Below are positions 61,401 through 64,000 of a stretch of 64,000 nucleotides of DNA, piece by piece. The translations under genes were made by a program, and so were the position numbers. This DNA is from Trogon surrucura (lineage: Eukaryota; Chordata; Aves; Trogoniformes; Trogonidae): positions 7,885,942-7,949,941 of the forward strand of contig CM036619.1 of assembly GCA_020746105.1 (NCBI GenBank), written 5' to 3'. The notes beneath the pieces were generated by a model, which was given only the letters and a program-made list of their open reading frames with translations, was not told the DNA's origin and ran no database searches. Numbering within the stretch: the stretch's first letter is position 1; each line of letters begins with the position of its first letter.

Positions 61401-63254
61401 GTTGTGTTGAGTATCCAGGCTGTTGTGTCAGCAGGTGCTTCTGGAAAGAACAACCTCTTCGGTTCATATGATAAGGAGCAAAGATTATTTACAGCCACTC
61501 TTTGGGTACTGGCTTGACATCCCAGGGTAGGGATGCCATCCAGAGGGACCTCGACAGGCTGGAGAGGTGGGCCCAGGCCAACCTCCTGGAGTTCAACAGG
61601 ACCAAGTGCAAGGTCCTCCATCTGGGTCGGGGCAATCCCAAGCACCAATATAGTCTGGGTAGTGATTGGCTTGAGAGCAGCCCTGAAGAAAAGGCCTTGG
61701 GGGTACTGGTGGACAAGAAGCTCAACATGAGCCGTCAGTGGGCACTTGTAGCCCAGAAAGCCAATCGTGTCCTGGGCTGCATCAAGAGGTGCATGGCCAG
61801 CAGGTCGAGGGAGGTGATTCTCCCCCTCTACTCCACTCTCGTGAGACCCCGCCTGGAGTACTGCGTCCAGTTCTGGAGCCCACAGAACAAGAAAGATATG
61901 GATGTGCTGGAGCGTGTCCCGAGAAGGGCCATGAGGATGATCAGAGGGCTGGAGCACCTCTCCTGTGAAGACAGACTGAGAGAGTTGGGGTTGTTCAGTC
62001 TGCAGAAAAGAAGGTTCCGAGGAGACCTTATTGTGGTCTTCCAGTGTCTTAAGGGGGCTACAAGAAAGCTGGTGAGGGGCTTGTTAGGATGTCGGGTAGT
62101 GATAGGACTAGAGAGAATGGATTGAAGCTAGAGATGGATCGGTTCAGATTGGACGTTAGGAAGAAGTTCTTCCCCATGAGGGTGATGAGACCCTGGCACA
62201 GGTTGCCCAGAGAGGTGATGGAAGCCCCATCCCTGGAAGTTTTTAAGGCCAGGCTGGATGGGGCTCTGAGCAGCCTGATCTAGTGGGAGATGTCCCTGCC
62301 CATGGCGGGGGGGTTGGAACTAGATGATCTTTAAGGTCCCTTCCAACCCTGACAATTTTATGATTCTATGATTTTTTGAAACTGGATAATGGAGAAATTA
62401 ATGGAGAGAAGTCCCACGTTTTTATGTGGCATAAAACGTGTTTTTAAAAACTTTAGAATTGCCGTTACACAAAAATTGCATCTAGGAAGAAATTGCTTCA
62501 AAACTCTCCAGTTTAACTGGTTTGATGGTGTTAAATCTTTTATAATTTCAGGGACTCTGATACAAACCAGAGTAGTCTGTAAGTTTTTAAATCAAAATAG
62601 GAGAAAAATACTTTATTGGTAATGCATAAAATGCTGCATATTTATAAAGTAGTTAGAAATGTAGACACCAAATAAGTAACGGCATCTGTCGTTGTTAACT
62701 CTGCTGCTCAATTTCAGACCATTAAGTAGCATTATAAATACGTGTACTGGTGGATGTCTTCAGAATAATGAGATCTGTTCGTTTGGTTTCAGAAGGGTGG
62801 ACTTGTAAAAAAACTGAAAAACCCTTGAATATTACTGCTTATATCAAATACATTTTCTTCTGTTATGTGACTTGATCTTTTGACTCATGATTCTCTTTAG
62901 AGTCGGTAAGAAGGTAATGCTTACATTTATTGTACATATTCTCATGTGCTGTAGCTTGAAGCCCTTCATTCGCGAGGATTAATGATGTGCTTAGAATACT
63001 CTGATGTTTCTCCTTCACTTCTTTCACTATAATTATCTTCGTTTTTTCCTTAAAAATTGAACCTTTAATTGTAACTTTATTCAGAACCAAGTATTACTGA
63101 GTAATGACCACAGTGATTACACCAGTGGACTGATAATACATTCTCTTTCTTTCTTGCTTCCTTAAGGATAAAAAAAGTTATTCCTGTCCTGTGTGTGAGA
63201 AGTTATTTTTTGAAGATCGACTGATAAAATCTCACATCAAGACAAATCACCCTG
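7396..63254 (+). CDS. ZFAT: ZFAT, zinc finger and AT-hook protein (spliced, 3'-incomplete gene)
   Basis: Eight coding exons join in phase into 855 complete residues plus one base of the next codon. In order the product has finger 1 (C14, C17, H30, H35), an AT-hook (residues 69-81), degenerate finger 2 (C119, C122, H135, C137), an acidic/basic linker, seven tandem C2H2 fingers (270-478), a Ser/Glu-rich linker (479-744) and fingers 10-13 (745-854). This order is that of vertebrate ZFAT. ZFAT is a nuclear DNA-binding regulator known from mammalian work on lymphocyte survival, blood-cell development and centromeric transcription. Human ZFAT has about 1,243 residues and 18 fingers, so about five fingers and the C-terminus lie 3' of the window. 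Every intron is GT-AG. Gene identity rests on recalled family sequence, not on a database search, but the match covers every exon. Confidence 0.96.
7862..7940 (+). mobile_element. CR1 3' tail fragment at promoter edge
   Basis: This is CR1 3'-end sequence: CTGCTCTGGCGGGGGGGTTGG, then the GATGATCTCTCAAGGTCCCTT motif, and ATGCTGTGATTGTG at the end. It lies at the downstream shoulder of the CpG island, about 450 bp after the start codon. It is slightly diverged. Confidence 0.8.
13057..13840 (-). mobile_element. CR1 LINE fragment, antisense to ZFAT
   Basis: About 785 bp of CR1 3' sequence on the minus strand, starting (on +) with the reversed tail TCACAGAACCATAGAATGTC. Minus-strand frames at 13138-13362 and 13552-13806 encode pieces of the CR1 reverse-transcriptase C-terminal region ([37 protein letters not shown]). 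The frames are broken, so the copy is dead. Confidence 0.93.
15370..15549 (+). mobile_element. tRNA-Ile/CR1 chimeric SINE, copy 1
   Basis: The head (15370-15446) looks like a tRNA-Ile gene: A-box-like TTACCTCACTTGG, an anticodon loop CTGATAA between TGGTG and CACCA (anticodon GAT), and a B box GATTCGACCCC. The tail (from TTGCCTGATCTAG) matches the CR1 3' end with the motif TTAAATGATCTCTAAGGTCC. It is the most diverged copy at the 5' end but keeps the isoleucine-type loop. It probably cannot act as a tRNA because the acceptor and D arms have decayed and the 3' part is not a tRNA end. Confidence 0.88.
15550..16310 (-). mobile_element. Old avian ERV 3' internal remnant with degenerate repeats
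   Basis: On the + strand, GCTCCAGCATG, CATGGGCTGC(C/A)GTTC and TTCAGGAA-type segments recur irregularly every 30-90 bp from 15560 to 15960. In reverse complement this resembles the repeated CTGGAGCA / CTGCAGCCCATG block found near the 3' end of avian ERVL-type elements (recalled, not searched). No intact viral frame is visible. The borders are approximate. The SINE at 15370 abuts it. Confidence 0.45.
16318..16870 (-). mobile_element. CR1 LINE fragment, antisense
   Basis: On + it starts with the reversed tail GAATCATAGAAACATCAAGG. The minus frame 16490-16858 encodes the CR1 ORF2 segment with [20 protein letters not shown] and [14 protein letters not shown]. This subfamily has the GGAAAGGACCTTAAGATCAT tail, unlike the copies at 35448 and 56085. 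Confidence 0.92.
19505..19700. promoter_or_regulatory. TAATTA-rich cluster (candidate homeodomain-binding enhancer)
   Basis: The palindrome TAATTA starts at 19522, 19550, 19554, 19565, 19592 and 19663: six times in 147 bp, with further TTAATTG and CAATTG relatives. TAATTA is the core site of many homeodomain factors. The block lies in intron 1, about 2.6 kb upstream of exon 2. A degenerate repeat of old simple sequence is the alternative. Confidence 0.4.
21297..21320 (+). repeat. 24-nt poly-C homopolymer
   Basis: An uninterrupted run of 24 C between agctt and tttacaac in intron 1. Its complement is poly-G, able to form G-quadruplex; the C strand can form an i-motif. The length may be partly a sequencing or assembly artefact, since such runs are error-prone. 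Confidence 0.9.
22261..22431 (+). CDS. ZFAT: ZFAT coding exon 2 (zinc finger 1)
   Basis: The exon has a pyrimidine-rich acceptor ending ttttcag and a donor G|gtacat. It encodes residues 7-64. Finger 1 uses C14, C17, H30 and H35 and contains the segment [17 protein letters not shown], which is highly conserved in ZFAT. After the finger comes a short acidic and Ile/Pro-rich tail. It enters in phase 1 and leaves in phase 1, so Glu64 is split across intron 2. The exon is 171 nt and isolated between 14.8 kb and 5.7 kb introns. Confidence 0.95.
25518..25710 (-). mobile_element. CR1 LINE 3' fragment, antisense
   Basis: On + it starts with the reversed tail TCACAGAATCACAGGATGTC and runs through GTGTCCAGGCAGGTCTTGAA and the ORF2 end. 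About 190 bp. It has the same subfamily features (CTGCCAGAGCAGGA) as the copies at 13057 and 57324. Confidence 0.92.
27875..27947. other. Pre-miRNA-sized hairpin (inverted repeat)
   Basis: ATCTGCCAATCTCA (27888-27901) is the exact reverse complement of 27919-27932, with a 17-nt loop. Outside a 3-nt mismatch, CTTT can pair with AGAA and GTTGC (27875-27879) pairs with GCAAC (27943-27947). The total is about 73 nt, about 170 bp upstream of exon 3. It could be a pre-miRNA-like structure, a tiny DNA-transposon relic or chance. Confidence 0.45.
28119..28379 (+). CDS. ZFAT: ZFAT coding exon 3 (AT-hook and degenerate finger 2)
   Basis: The acceptor is ctttccag|ag and the donor gag|gtgaga. It encodes residues 64-151. 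The AT-hook core is [13 protein letters not shown] at 69-81, with the central GRP that enters the minor groove of AT-rich DNA. An acidic, Pro-rich spacer (84-115) follows. Finger 2 has C119, C122 and H135, but the next candidate ligand is C137, only two residues on, so it probably does not fold as a normal C2H2 unit. The exon ends in an acidic Glu/Gly run. The residues [13 protein letters not shown] are a strong ZFAT signature. Confidence 0.95.
28980..29107 (-). mobile_element. Old CR1-like fragment, interrupted by the provirus
   Basis: AGGGACCTAAAATGATCATC followed by GATTCAACTGCCTGACC resembles a diverged, reversed CR1 3' end. The text up to CTTTTAAACAC resumes after the provirus at 33571 with CACTGACAGACTTGGG, so the ERV landed in this older repeat. 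Confidence 0.5.
29108..29646 (-). repeat. 3' LTR of the provirus (minus orientation)
   Basis: 539 bp; on + it begins TGTCGCGGAGGCACCC, where the partner has TGTCACGG, and ends CAACTGCCACA. Apart from a deletion of about 76 bp after CACTACACAATCCGACAG, it is close to the partner LTR. Confidence 0.85.
29871..29988 (-). mobile_element. CR1 3' fragment nested in the provirus
   Basis: On + it begins TATCACAGAATTGTTGAGGC and runs through ATAATCAAGTCCGGCTTATG to AAACACCTGACCA, a reversed CR1 3' end. It lies inside the ERV and so is younger than the ERV insertion. Confidence 0.8.
30232..30413 (+). mobile_element. tRNA-Ile/CR1 chimeric SINE, copy 2 (nested in the provirus)
   Basis: GGCCAGTTTAGCTCACTTGG gives the A box and GGGTTCGACTCC the B box. 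The anticodon arm has collapsed to GGTGCTGAAGCACC. The CR1 tail starts at TTGCCTGATCTAGTTGAG and ends ATTCTAGGATTCTATGAT. The orientation is opposite to the host provirus. Confidence 0.92.
30562..30828 (-). pseudogene. pol remnant: integrase-like piece
   Basis: [17 protein letters not shown] resembles the integrase core around its second catalytic aspartate. GQPVMVKLP and VPVTLKK after it resemble the C-terminal integrase segment, so most of the core and the catalytic glutamate region are deleted. The rest of RT and RNase H between this and 30891 is also gone. Confidence 0.55.
30891..31361 (-). pseudogene. pol remnant: protease/reverse transcriptase start
   Basis: Frame 31131-31361 has [15 protein letters not shown], and frame 30891-31094 has [18 protein letters not shown] and then [13 protein letters not shown]. 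These are the start of retroviral RT, including the motif A aspartate. The two parts lie in different frames, and the YxDD motif region is missing. Confidence 0.75.
31731..32839 (-). pseudogene. gag-like remnant of the provirus
   Basis: Minus-strand frames 32558-32839 and 31731-32183 lie directly after the 5' LTR leader. The first has a heptad-like, charged stretch ([16 protein letters not shown]). The second has capsid-like wording ([15 protein letters not shown]). Between and after them the frame is broken (32184-32557 has no long frame). Assignment to gag is from position and general character. Confidence 0.5.
32934..32951 (-). other. Retroviral primer-binding site, tRNA-Ser type
   Basis: On the minus strand, four bases after the LTR end, TGGTGTAGTCGGCAGGAT reads as the complement of a tRNA-Ser 3' end (CCTGCCGACTACGCCA) with one C-to-T change at a CpG. 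Confidence 0.65.
32956..33570 (-). repeat. 5' LTR of the provirus (minus orientation)
   Basis: 615 bp; on the minus strand it begins TGTGGCAGCTG and ends GTGACA, the usual TG...CA ends. It aligns with the other LTR over nearly its whole length but keeps about 76 bp (around 33038-33130) that the other lacks. It has AATAAA on the minus strand (33394-33399). Confidence 0.85.
35448..35934 (-). mobile_element. CR1 LINE fragment, antisense (same subfamily as the SINE tails)
   Basis: On + it begins AGAATCACAGAATCATAGAATGG-type reversed tail; the 3' UTR contains GGGACGCCTCTCAACTAGAT, the complement of the SINE tail. The minus frame 35540-35887 carries [12 protein letters not shown] and [12 protein letters not shown] of CR1 ORF2. 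Confidence 0.94.
38053..38400 (+). mobile_element. Solo LTR of a class II-like ERV, sense to ZFAT
   Basis: 348 bp starting TGTGGGGGATGG and ending ACAACGACA, flanked by a perfect 6-bp duplication GATTAC (38047-38052 and 38401-38406). It has a TATA box TATAAAAGG at 38309 and AATAAA at 38332. TG...CA ends and a 6-bp duplication are typical of alpha/beta-retrovirus-like (ERVK) elements. Recombination between two LTRs would have removed the interior. Confidence 0.85.
38480..39080. other. Possible conserved non-coding block in intron 3
   Basis: Unique sequence with little simple repeat, containing CCAATTAGAGAT-like, CCAATTAG and TCAATTAATG sites and a 75-codon open frame (38834-39061). Composition and TF-site texture resemble enhancers near developmental genes. 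This is impression only. Confidence 0.25.
42930..43103 (+). CDS. ZFAT: ZFAT coding exon 4 (charged linker)
   Basis: The acceptor is gctctttag|gt and the donor CCAG|gtaatc. The 174-nt exon encodes residues 151-209, a highly charged stretch ([14 protein letters not shown], then [10 protein letters not shown]), ending with the conserved segment [15 protein letters not shown]. It has no finger. The basic KRPR stretch could serve nuclear import, which is inference. Phase 1 in and phase 1 out: the open frame runs on past the donor to a stop in the intron, but exon 5 continues the conserved [10 protein letters not shown] segment. Confidence 0.94.
45957..46128 (+). mobile_element. CR1 LINE internal fragment
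   Basis: It encodes, with changes, the CR1 ORF2 segment around [20 protein letters not shown] and GKDLGVV. It has no 3' tail. Confidence 0.85.
46401..46452 (-). mobile_element. CR1 3' tail fragment
   Basis: TATCGTAGAATTGCTGAGG and then AAAAGACCTCTAAGATTGGC is the reversed tail of a different CR1 subfamily, abutting the + copy at 46455. Confidence 0.6.
46455..46882 (+). mobile_element. CR1 LINE 3' fragment
   Basis: The frame 46412-46837 carries [20 protein letters not shown] and [20 protein letters not shown] of CR1 ORF2, then the 3' UTR to GGACTAGATCATCTTTT, where it stops without the terminal ATTCTGTG repeats. Confidence 0.92.
46883..47567 (-). mobile_element. CR1 LINE fragment in opposite orientation
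   Basis: Reversed ORF2: the minus frame 47035-47388 has [20 protein letters not shown] and [21 protein letters not shown]. It begins at the segment CAGTAAAGAATATTTTCC without its own tail, directly against the preceding + copy. Confidence 0.92.
50778..50928 (+). CDS. ZFAT: ZFAT coding exon 5 (linker before finger array)
   Basis: The acceptor is ctttaag|ga and the donor agcag|gtgatt. It is 151 nt long and encodes residues 209-259. The start (ATKIVPVEA) and end ([16 protein letters not shown] followed by KSSR) are recognisable ZFAT linker; the middle is acidic and more variable. Phase 1 in, phase 2 out: the last AG joins G at 51372 to give Arg259. The exon is too short and lacks a start codon, so it does not stand out as an open frame on its own. 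Confidence 0.93.
50929..51371 (+). other. ZFAT: ZFAT intron 5 (443 nt)
   Basis: Bounded by gtgatt and cttctttttag. 184 of the 443 nt are SINE copy 3. The branch point is probably in TATAACTGAT (51347-51356), with the pyrimidine tract CTTCTTTTTAG right after. Confidence 0.9.
51128..51311 (+). mobile_element. tRNA-Ile/CR1 chimeric SINE, copy 3
   Basis: GGCCGGTTTAGCTCAGTGGG (A box), an anticodon loop CTTGAAA between TGGTG and CACCA, and the B box GGGTTCGATTCCC, with an 8-nt acceptor remnant. The tail starts TTGCCTGACCTAGTCGAGAG and ends ATTCTATGATTCTATGA. It looks well preserved and young. It ends 60 nt before exon 6. Confidence 0.95.
51372..52840 (+). CDS. ZFAT: ZFAT coding exon 6 (fingers 3-9 and long linker)
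   Basis: This is the largest exon, 1,469 nt, encoding residues 259-749. Fingers 3-9 have ligand sets C270/C273/H286/H290, C298/C301/H314/H318, C325/C328/H341/H346, C353/C356/H369/H374, C403/C406/H419/H423, C431/C434/H447/H451 and C457/C460/H473/H478. TGEK-like linkers (TNEKP, TGEK) join the first fingers, while 375-402 is a longer conserved spacer with [12 protein letters not shown]. Residues 479-744 are a Ser/Glu/Ala-rich, probably disordered linker, the fastest-evolving part of the family. The exon ends inside finger 10 after C745 and C748; the donor is gtg|gtaagg. The first in-frame base after the acceptor is the third base of a split Arg codon. Confidence 0.97.
52841..53989 (+). other. 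ZFAT: ZFAT intron 6 (1.1 kb)
   Basis: Bounded by gtaagg and gtttccag. It contains a 16-bp perfect inverted repeat at 53131-53206; otherwise AT-rich unique sequence. Confidence 0.9.
53131..53206. other. 16-bp perfect inverted repeat (hairpin)
   Basis: TTCTGTCCACATGCCT at 53131-53146 is exactly complementary to 53191-53206, around a 44-nt spacer. It lies about 290 bp after exon 6, in intron 6. Possible explanations are a short non-autonomous DNA-transposon relic, a small-RNA hairpin or a splicing structure. Confidence 0.6.
53990..54222 (+). CDS. ZFAT: ZFAT coding exon 7 (fingers 10-12)
   Basis: The acceptor is gtttccag|gc and the donor gagcag|gtaagt. It encodes residues 749-826. It supplies the histidines of finger 10 (H761, H765), all of finger 11 (C773, C776, H789, H794) and finger 12 (C801, C806, H819, H823). 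Finger 12 has four rather than two residues between its cysteines, as in the family. The exon ends in phase 0 after TEQ. Reading through the donor would add ten residues and stop. Confidence 0.96.
56085..56548 (+). mobile_element. CR1 LINE 3' fragment (master-like for the SINE tail)
   Basis: The frame 56134-56457 has [20 protein letters not shown] and [20 protein letters not shown] of CR1 ORF2. The 3' UTR, from CCTGATCTAGTTGAGAGGCG to ATTCTATGATTCTATGATTC, is nearly the same as the SINE tails, differing at TTAGATGATC versus TTAAATGATC. Confidence 0.95.
57324..57984 (+). mobile_element. CR1 LINE 3' fragment split by a SINE
   Basis: The left part 57324-57539 encodes [20 protein letters not shown] and [10 protein letters not shown]-type ORF2 sequence. 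The right part 57723-57984 resumes with AAGGGGTAATGGGCTGAAAC and ends with the ORF2 stop and tail ATTCTGTGATACTGTGATTC. Joined mentally, the two halves give a normal CR1 with SINE copy 4 inserted. Confidence 0.93.
57540..57722 (+). mobile_element. tRNA-Ile/CR1 chimeric SINE, copy 4 (inside a CR1)
   Basis: The head has GGCCGGTTTAGCTCAGTGGG, loop CTTGAAA and the B box GGGTTCGATTCCC, as in copy 3. The tail from TTGCCTGACCTAGTCGAGAG has one extra A (TTAAAATGATC) and ends ATTCTATGATTCT. A 3-bp AAG lies on both sides (57533-57535, 57723-57725), a possible very short target duplication as is usual for CR1-type insertion. Confidence 0.95.
60612..61430 (-). mobile_element. LTR-like block, probable solo LTR in minus orientation
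   Basis: It starts on + with TGTCACATCCCGCCCAGGAG and a candidate other end is CTGTTGTGTCA at 61430. On the minus strand it carries AATAAATG (about 60709-60716). Purine-rich (60971-61004) and T/C-rich (61078-61190) stretches lie inside. The segment ATCCAGGCTGTTGTGTCAGCA-like occurs twice near the end (61367 and 61412). No matching flanking duplication was found, so the borders are uncertain. Confidence 0.45.
61520..62374 (+). mobile_element. CR1 LINE 3' fragment, longest in the window
   Basis: About 850 bp. The frame 61502-62125 carries [40 protein letters not shown] and [20 protein letters not shown] of CR1 ORF2. A frameshift near 62090 moves the C-terminal segment ([20 protein letters not shown]) to another frame. 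The 3' UTR ends ATTTTATGATTCTATGAT. Confidence 0.95.
63167..63254 (+). CDS. ZFAT: ZFAT coding exon 8 (finger 13)
   Basis: This 88-nt exon has acceptor ccttaag|ga and donor CCTG|gtaagg. It encodes residues 827-855 and one extra base. Finger 13 has ligands C833, C836, H849 and H854, within the conserved frame of SYSCPVCEK and then [14 protein letters not shown]. It is too short to appear as an open frame of useful length; it was found by matching the family continuation after exon 7 and by phase (0 in, 1 out). The next exon lies outside the window. Confidence 0.93.
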
Positions 63255-64000
63255 GTAAGGAAAAATCAAGAAAAATTTATCAGTTCGTTGGAATAAATGG
63301 ATAAAGGTTTAGAGTGAGCAGTACAATGTGATTACATTCCATAGGAAGAGAAGAGTCTATGTCTAATTTAACTGGTTTAGAGTAAGAATTGCATTGGGTT
63401 TGCAGATTGGGTTAGAATTCCGGGTGAACAAAGTCATTGTTCCAACTTACGTGTTGTGGGGTGTATCACGTAGCTGTGCTAAGAAATTCAACTTTGTCTG
63501 ACAAAGAACTCATTTCTGAAAGAGGGCCAGGGTGAATTCAAATTAAGCATTGGGAACTGTGGAGTTGGGCATATACACATCCCATAACAGCCCGTGAGAC
63601 CAAATACCAAATCCCCATTGGCCATGCGTAAATGGACAGAAACACATTTATTGCACATTATTTTGTCTGTAGGTGATTGAGGTGAATGCAAAGGTGCCTG
63701 AGCTGACCCTACGTGTGCTCAGTTAGTGTGTGGCTGGGCTTTGCCTCTGGGACCGACTGTAATCTGCAGCAGGGCTCTTACTAGCACCAGTTGTTGCGTA
63801 GTAAACCCGGTGTTAAGCTGGAGCTGACAAGCCTGGCTGGACCCCAGCTAAGCCCTGCACCCCATTCAGTCTCTGCTTATCCCTCCCGACCTAGTGCCCT
63901 GATTTATCGGTGCAAGCACAACATTGAATGTGGTTAAGTCAATGTGCTGTGCCCGAGTAAACGATTCTTCCTCGTAACTTGGGAATTTGGTGCCAGAGTG
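63255..64000 (+). other. ZFAT: ZFAT intron 8, start only
   Basis: It begins gtaagg after exon 8. I see no exon, repeat or RNA gene in it. Confidence 0.8.

Larger units (their letters stand above)
54223..63166 (+). other. ZFAT: ZFAT intron 7 (8.9 kb)
   Basis: Bounded by gtaagt and cttaag. CR1s lie at 56085-56548, 57324-57984 (split) and 61520-62374, SINE copy 4 at 57540-57722 and an LTR-like block at about 60612-61430. A short CA run lies at 58968-58980. In 54260-56080, 58000-60600 and 62380-63160 I see no gene. Confidence 0.9.

Noticed and set aside
61394-61957. 187-codon minus-strand open frame
   Set aside because: It is the antisense shadow of the CR1 ORF2 fragment on the + strand.
1-64000. 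CRISPR arrays, operons, riboswitches and other prokaryotic features
   Set aside because: The window is vertebrate nuclear DNA; no regularly spaced short repeats or prokaryotic gene structure are present.

Overview
The window is vertebrate nuclear DNA from a bird. There are long AT-rich introns, about fifteen CR1 LINE fragments (the dominant avian retrotransposon) with the typical ATTCTRTG-type 3' tails, avian-type endogenous retrovirus (ERV) and solo-LTR remnants, and tRNA-Ile/CR1 chimeric SINEs of the kind described in neoavian birds. The species cannot be named from the sequence. A young-looking tRNA SINE argues for a neoavian bird rather than a galliform.

One protein-coding gene is supported: the 5' two thirds of ZFAT (zinc finger and AT-hook domain containing) on the + strand. 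I identified it from the order and sequence of its fingers, the AT-hook in exon 3, and the run of seven fingers in the large exon 6. Eight coding exons with GT-AG junctions and a consistent phase were found: 7396-7414, 22261-22431, 28119-28379, 42930-43103, 50778-50928, 51372-52840, 53990-54222 and 63167-63254. Together they encode 855 complete residues plus one base, with 12 C2H2 fingers, one degenerate finger and one AT-hook. The known family length is about 1,240 residues and 18 fingers, so the 3' part of the gene lies beyond the window.

Layout: 1-6600 is 5' flank with two CR1 fragments and no recognisable gene. 6690-7860 is a CpG-island promoter around coding exon 1. 7415-22260 is a 14.8 kb first intron with CR1s, a SINE, an old ERV piece, a 24-nt poly-C run and a dense TAATTA cluster. 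Intron 2 (22432-28118) holds a pre-miRNA-sized hairpin. Intron 3 (28380-42929) holds a broken antisense provirus (29108-33570) and a clean sense solo LTR (38053-38400) with a perfect 6-bp target duplication. Intron 4 (43104-50777) is rich in CR1. Intron 5 is only 443 nt and carries a SINE just upstream of exon 6. Intron 6 carries a long perfect inverted repeat. Intron 7 (54223-63166) has three CR1s, one of them split by a SINE, and an LTR-like block. The window ends in intron 8.

The most interesting system is the SINE family. Four copies (15370, 30232, 51128, 57540) have a tRNA-Ile-like head with pol III A and B boxes, joined to a tail nearly the same as the 3' end of CR1 copies in this same window. 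This suggests a non-autonomous element mobilised by CR1, and it splits into two subfamilies.
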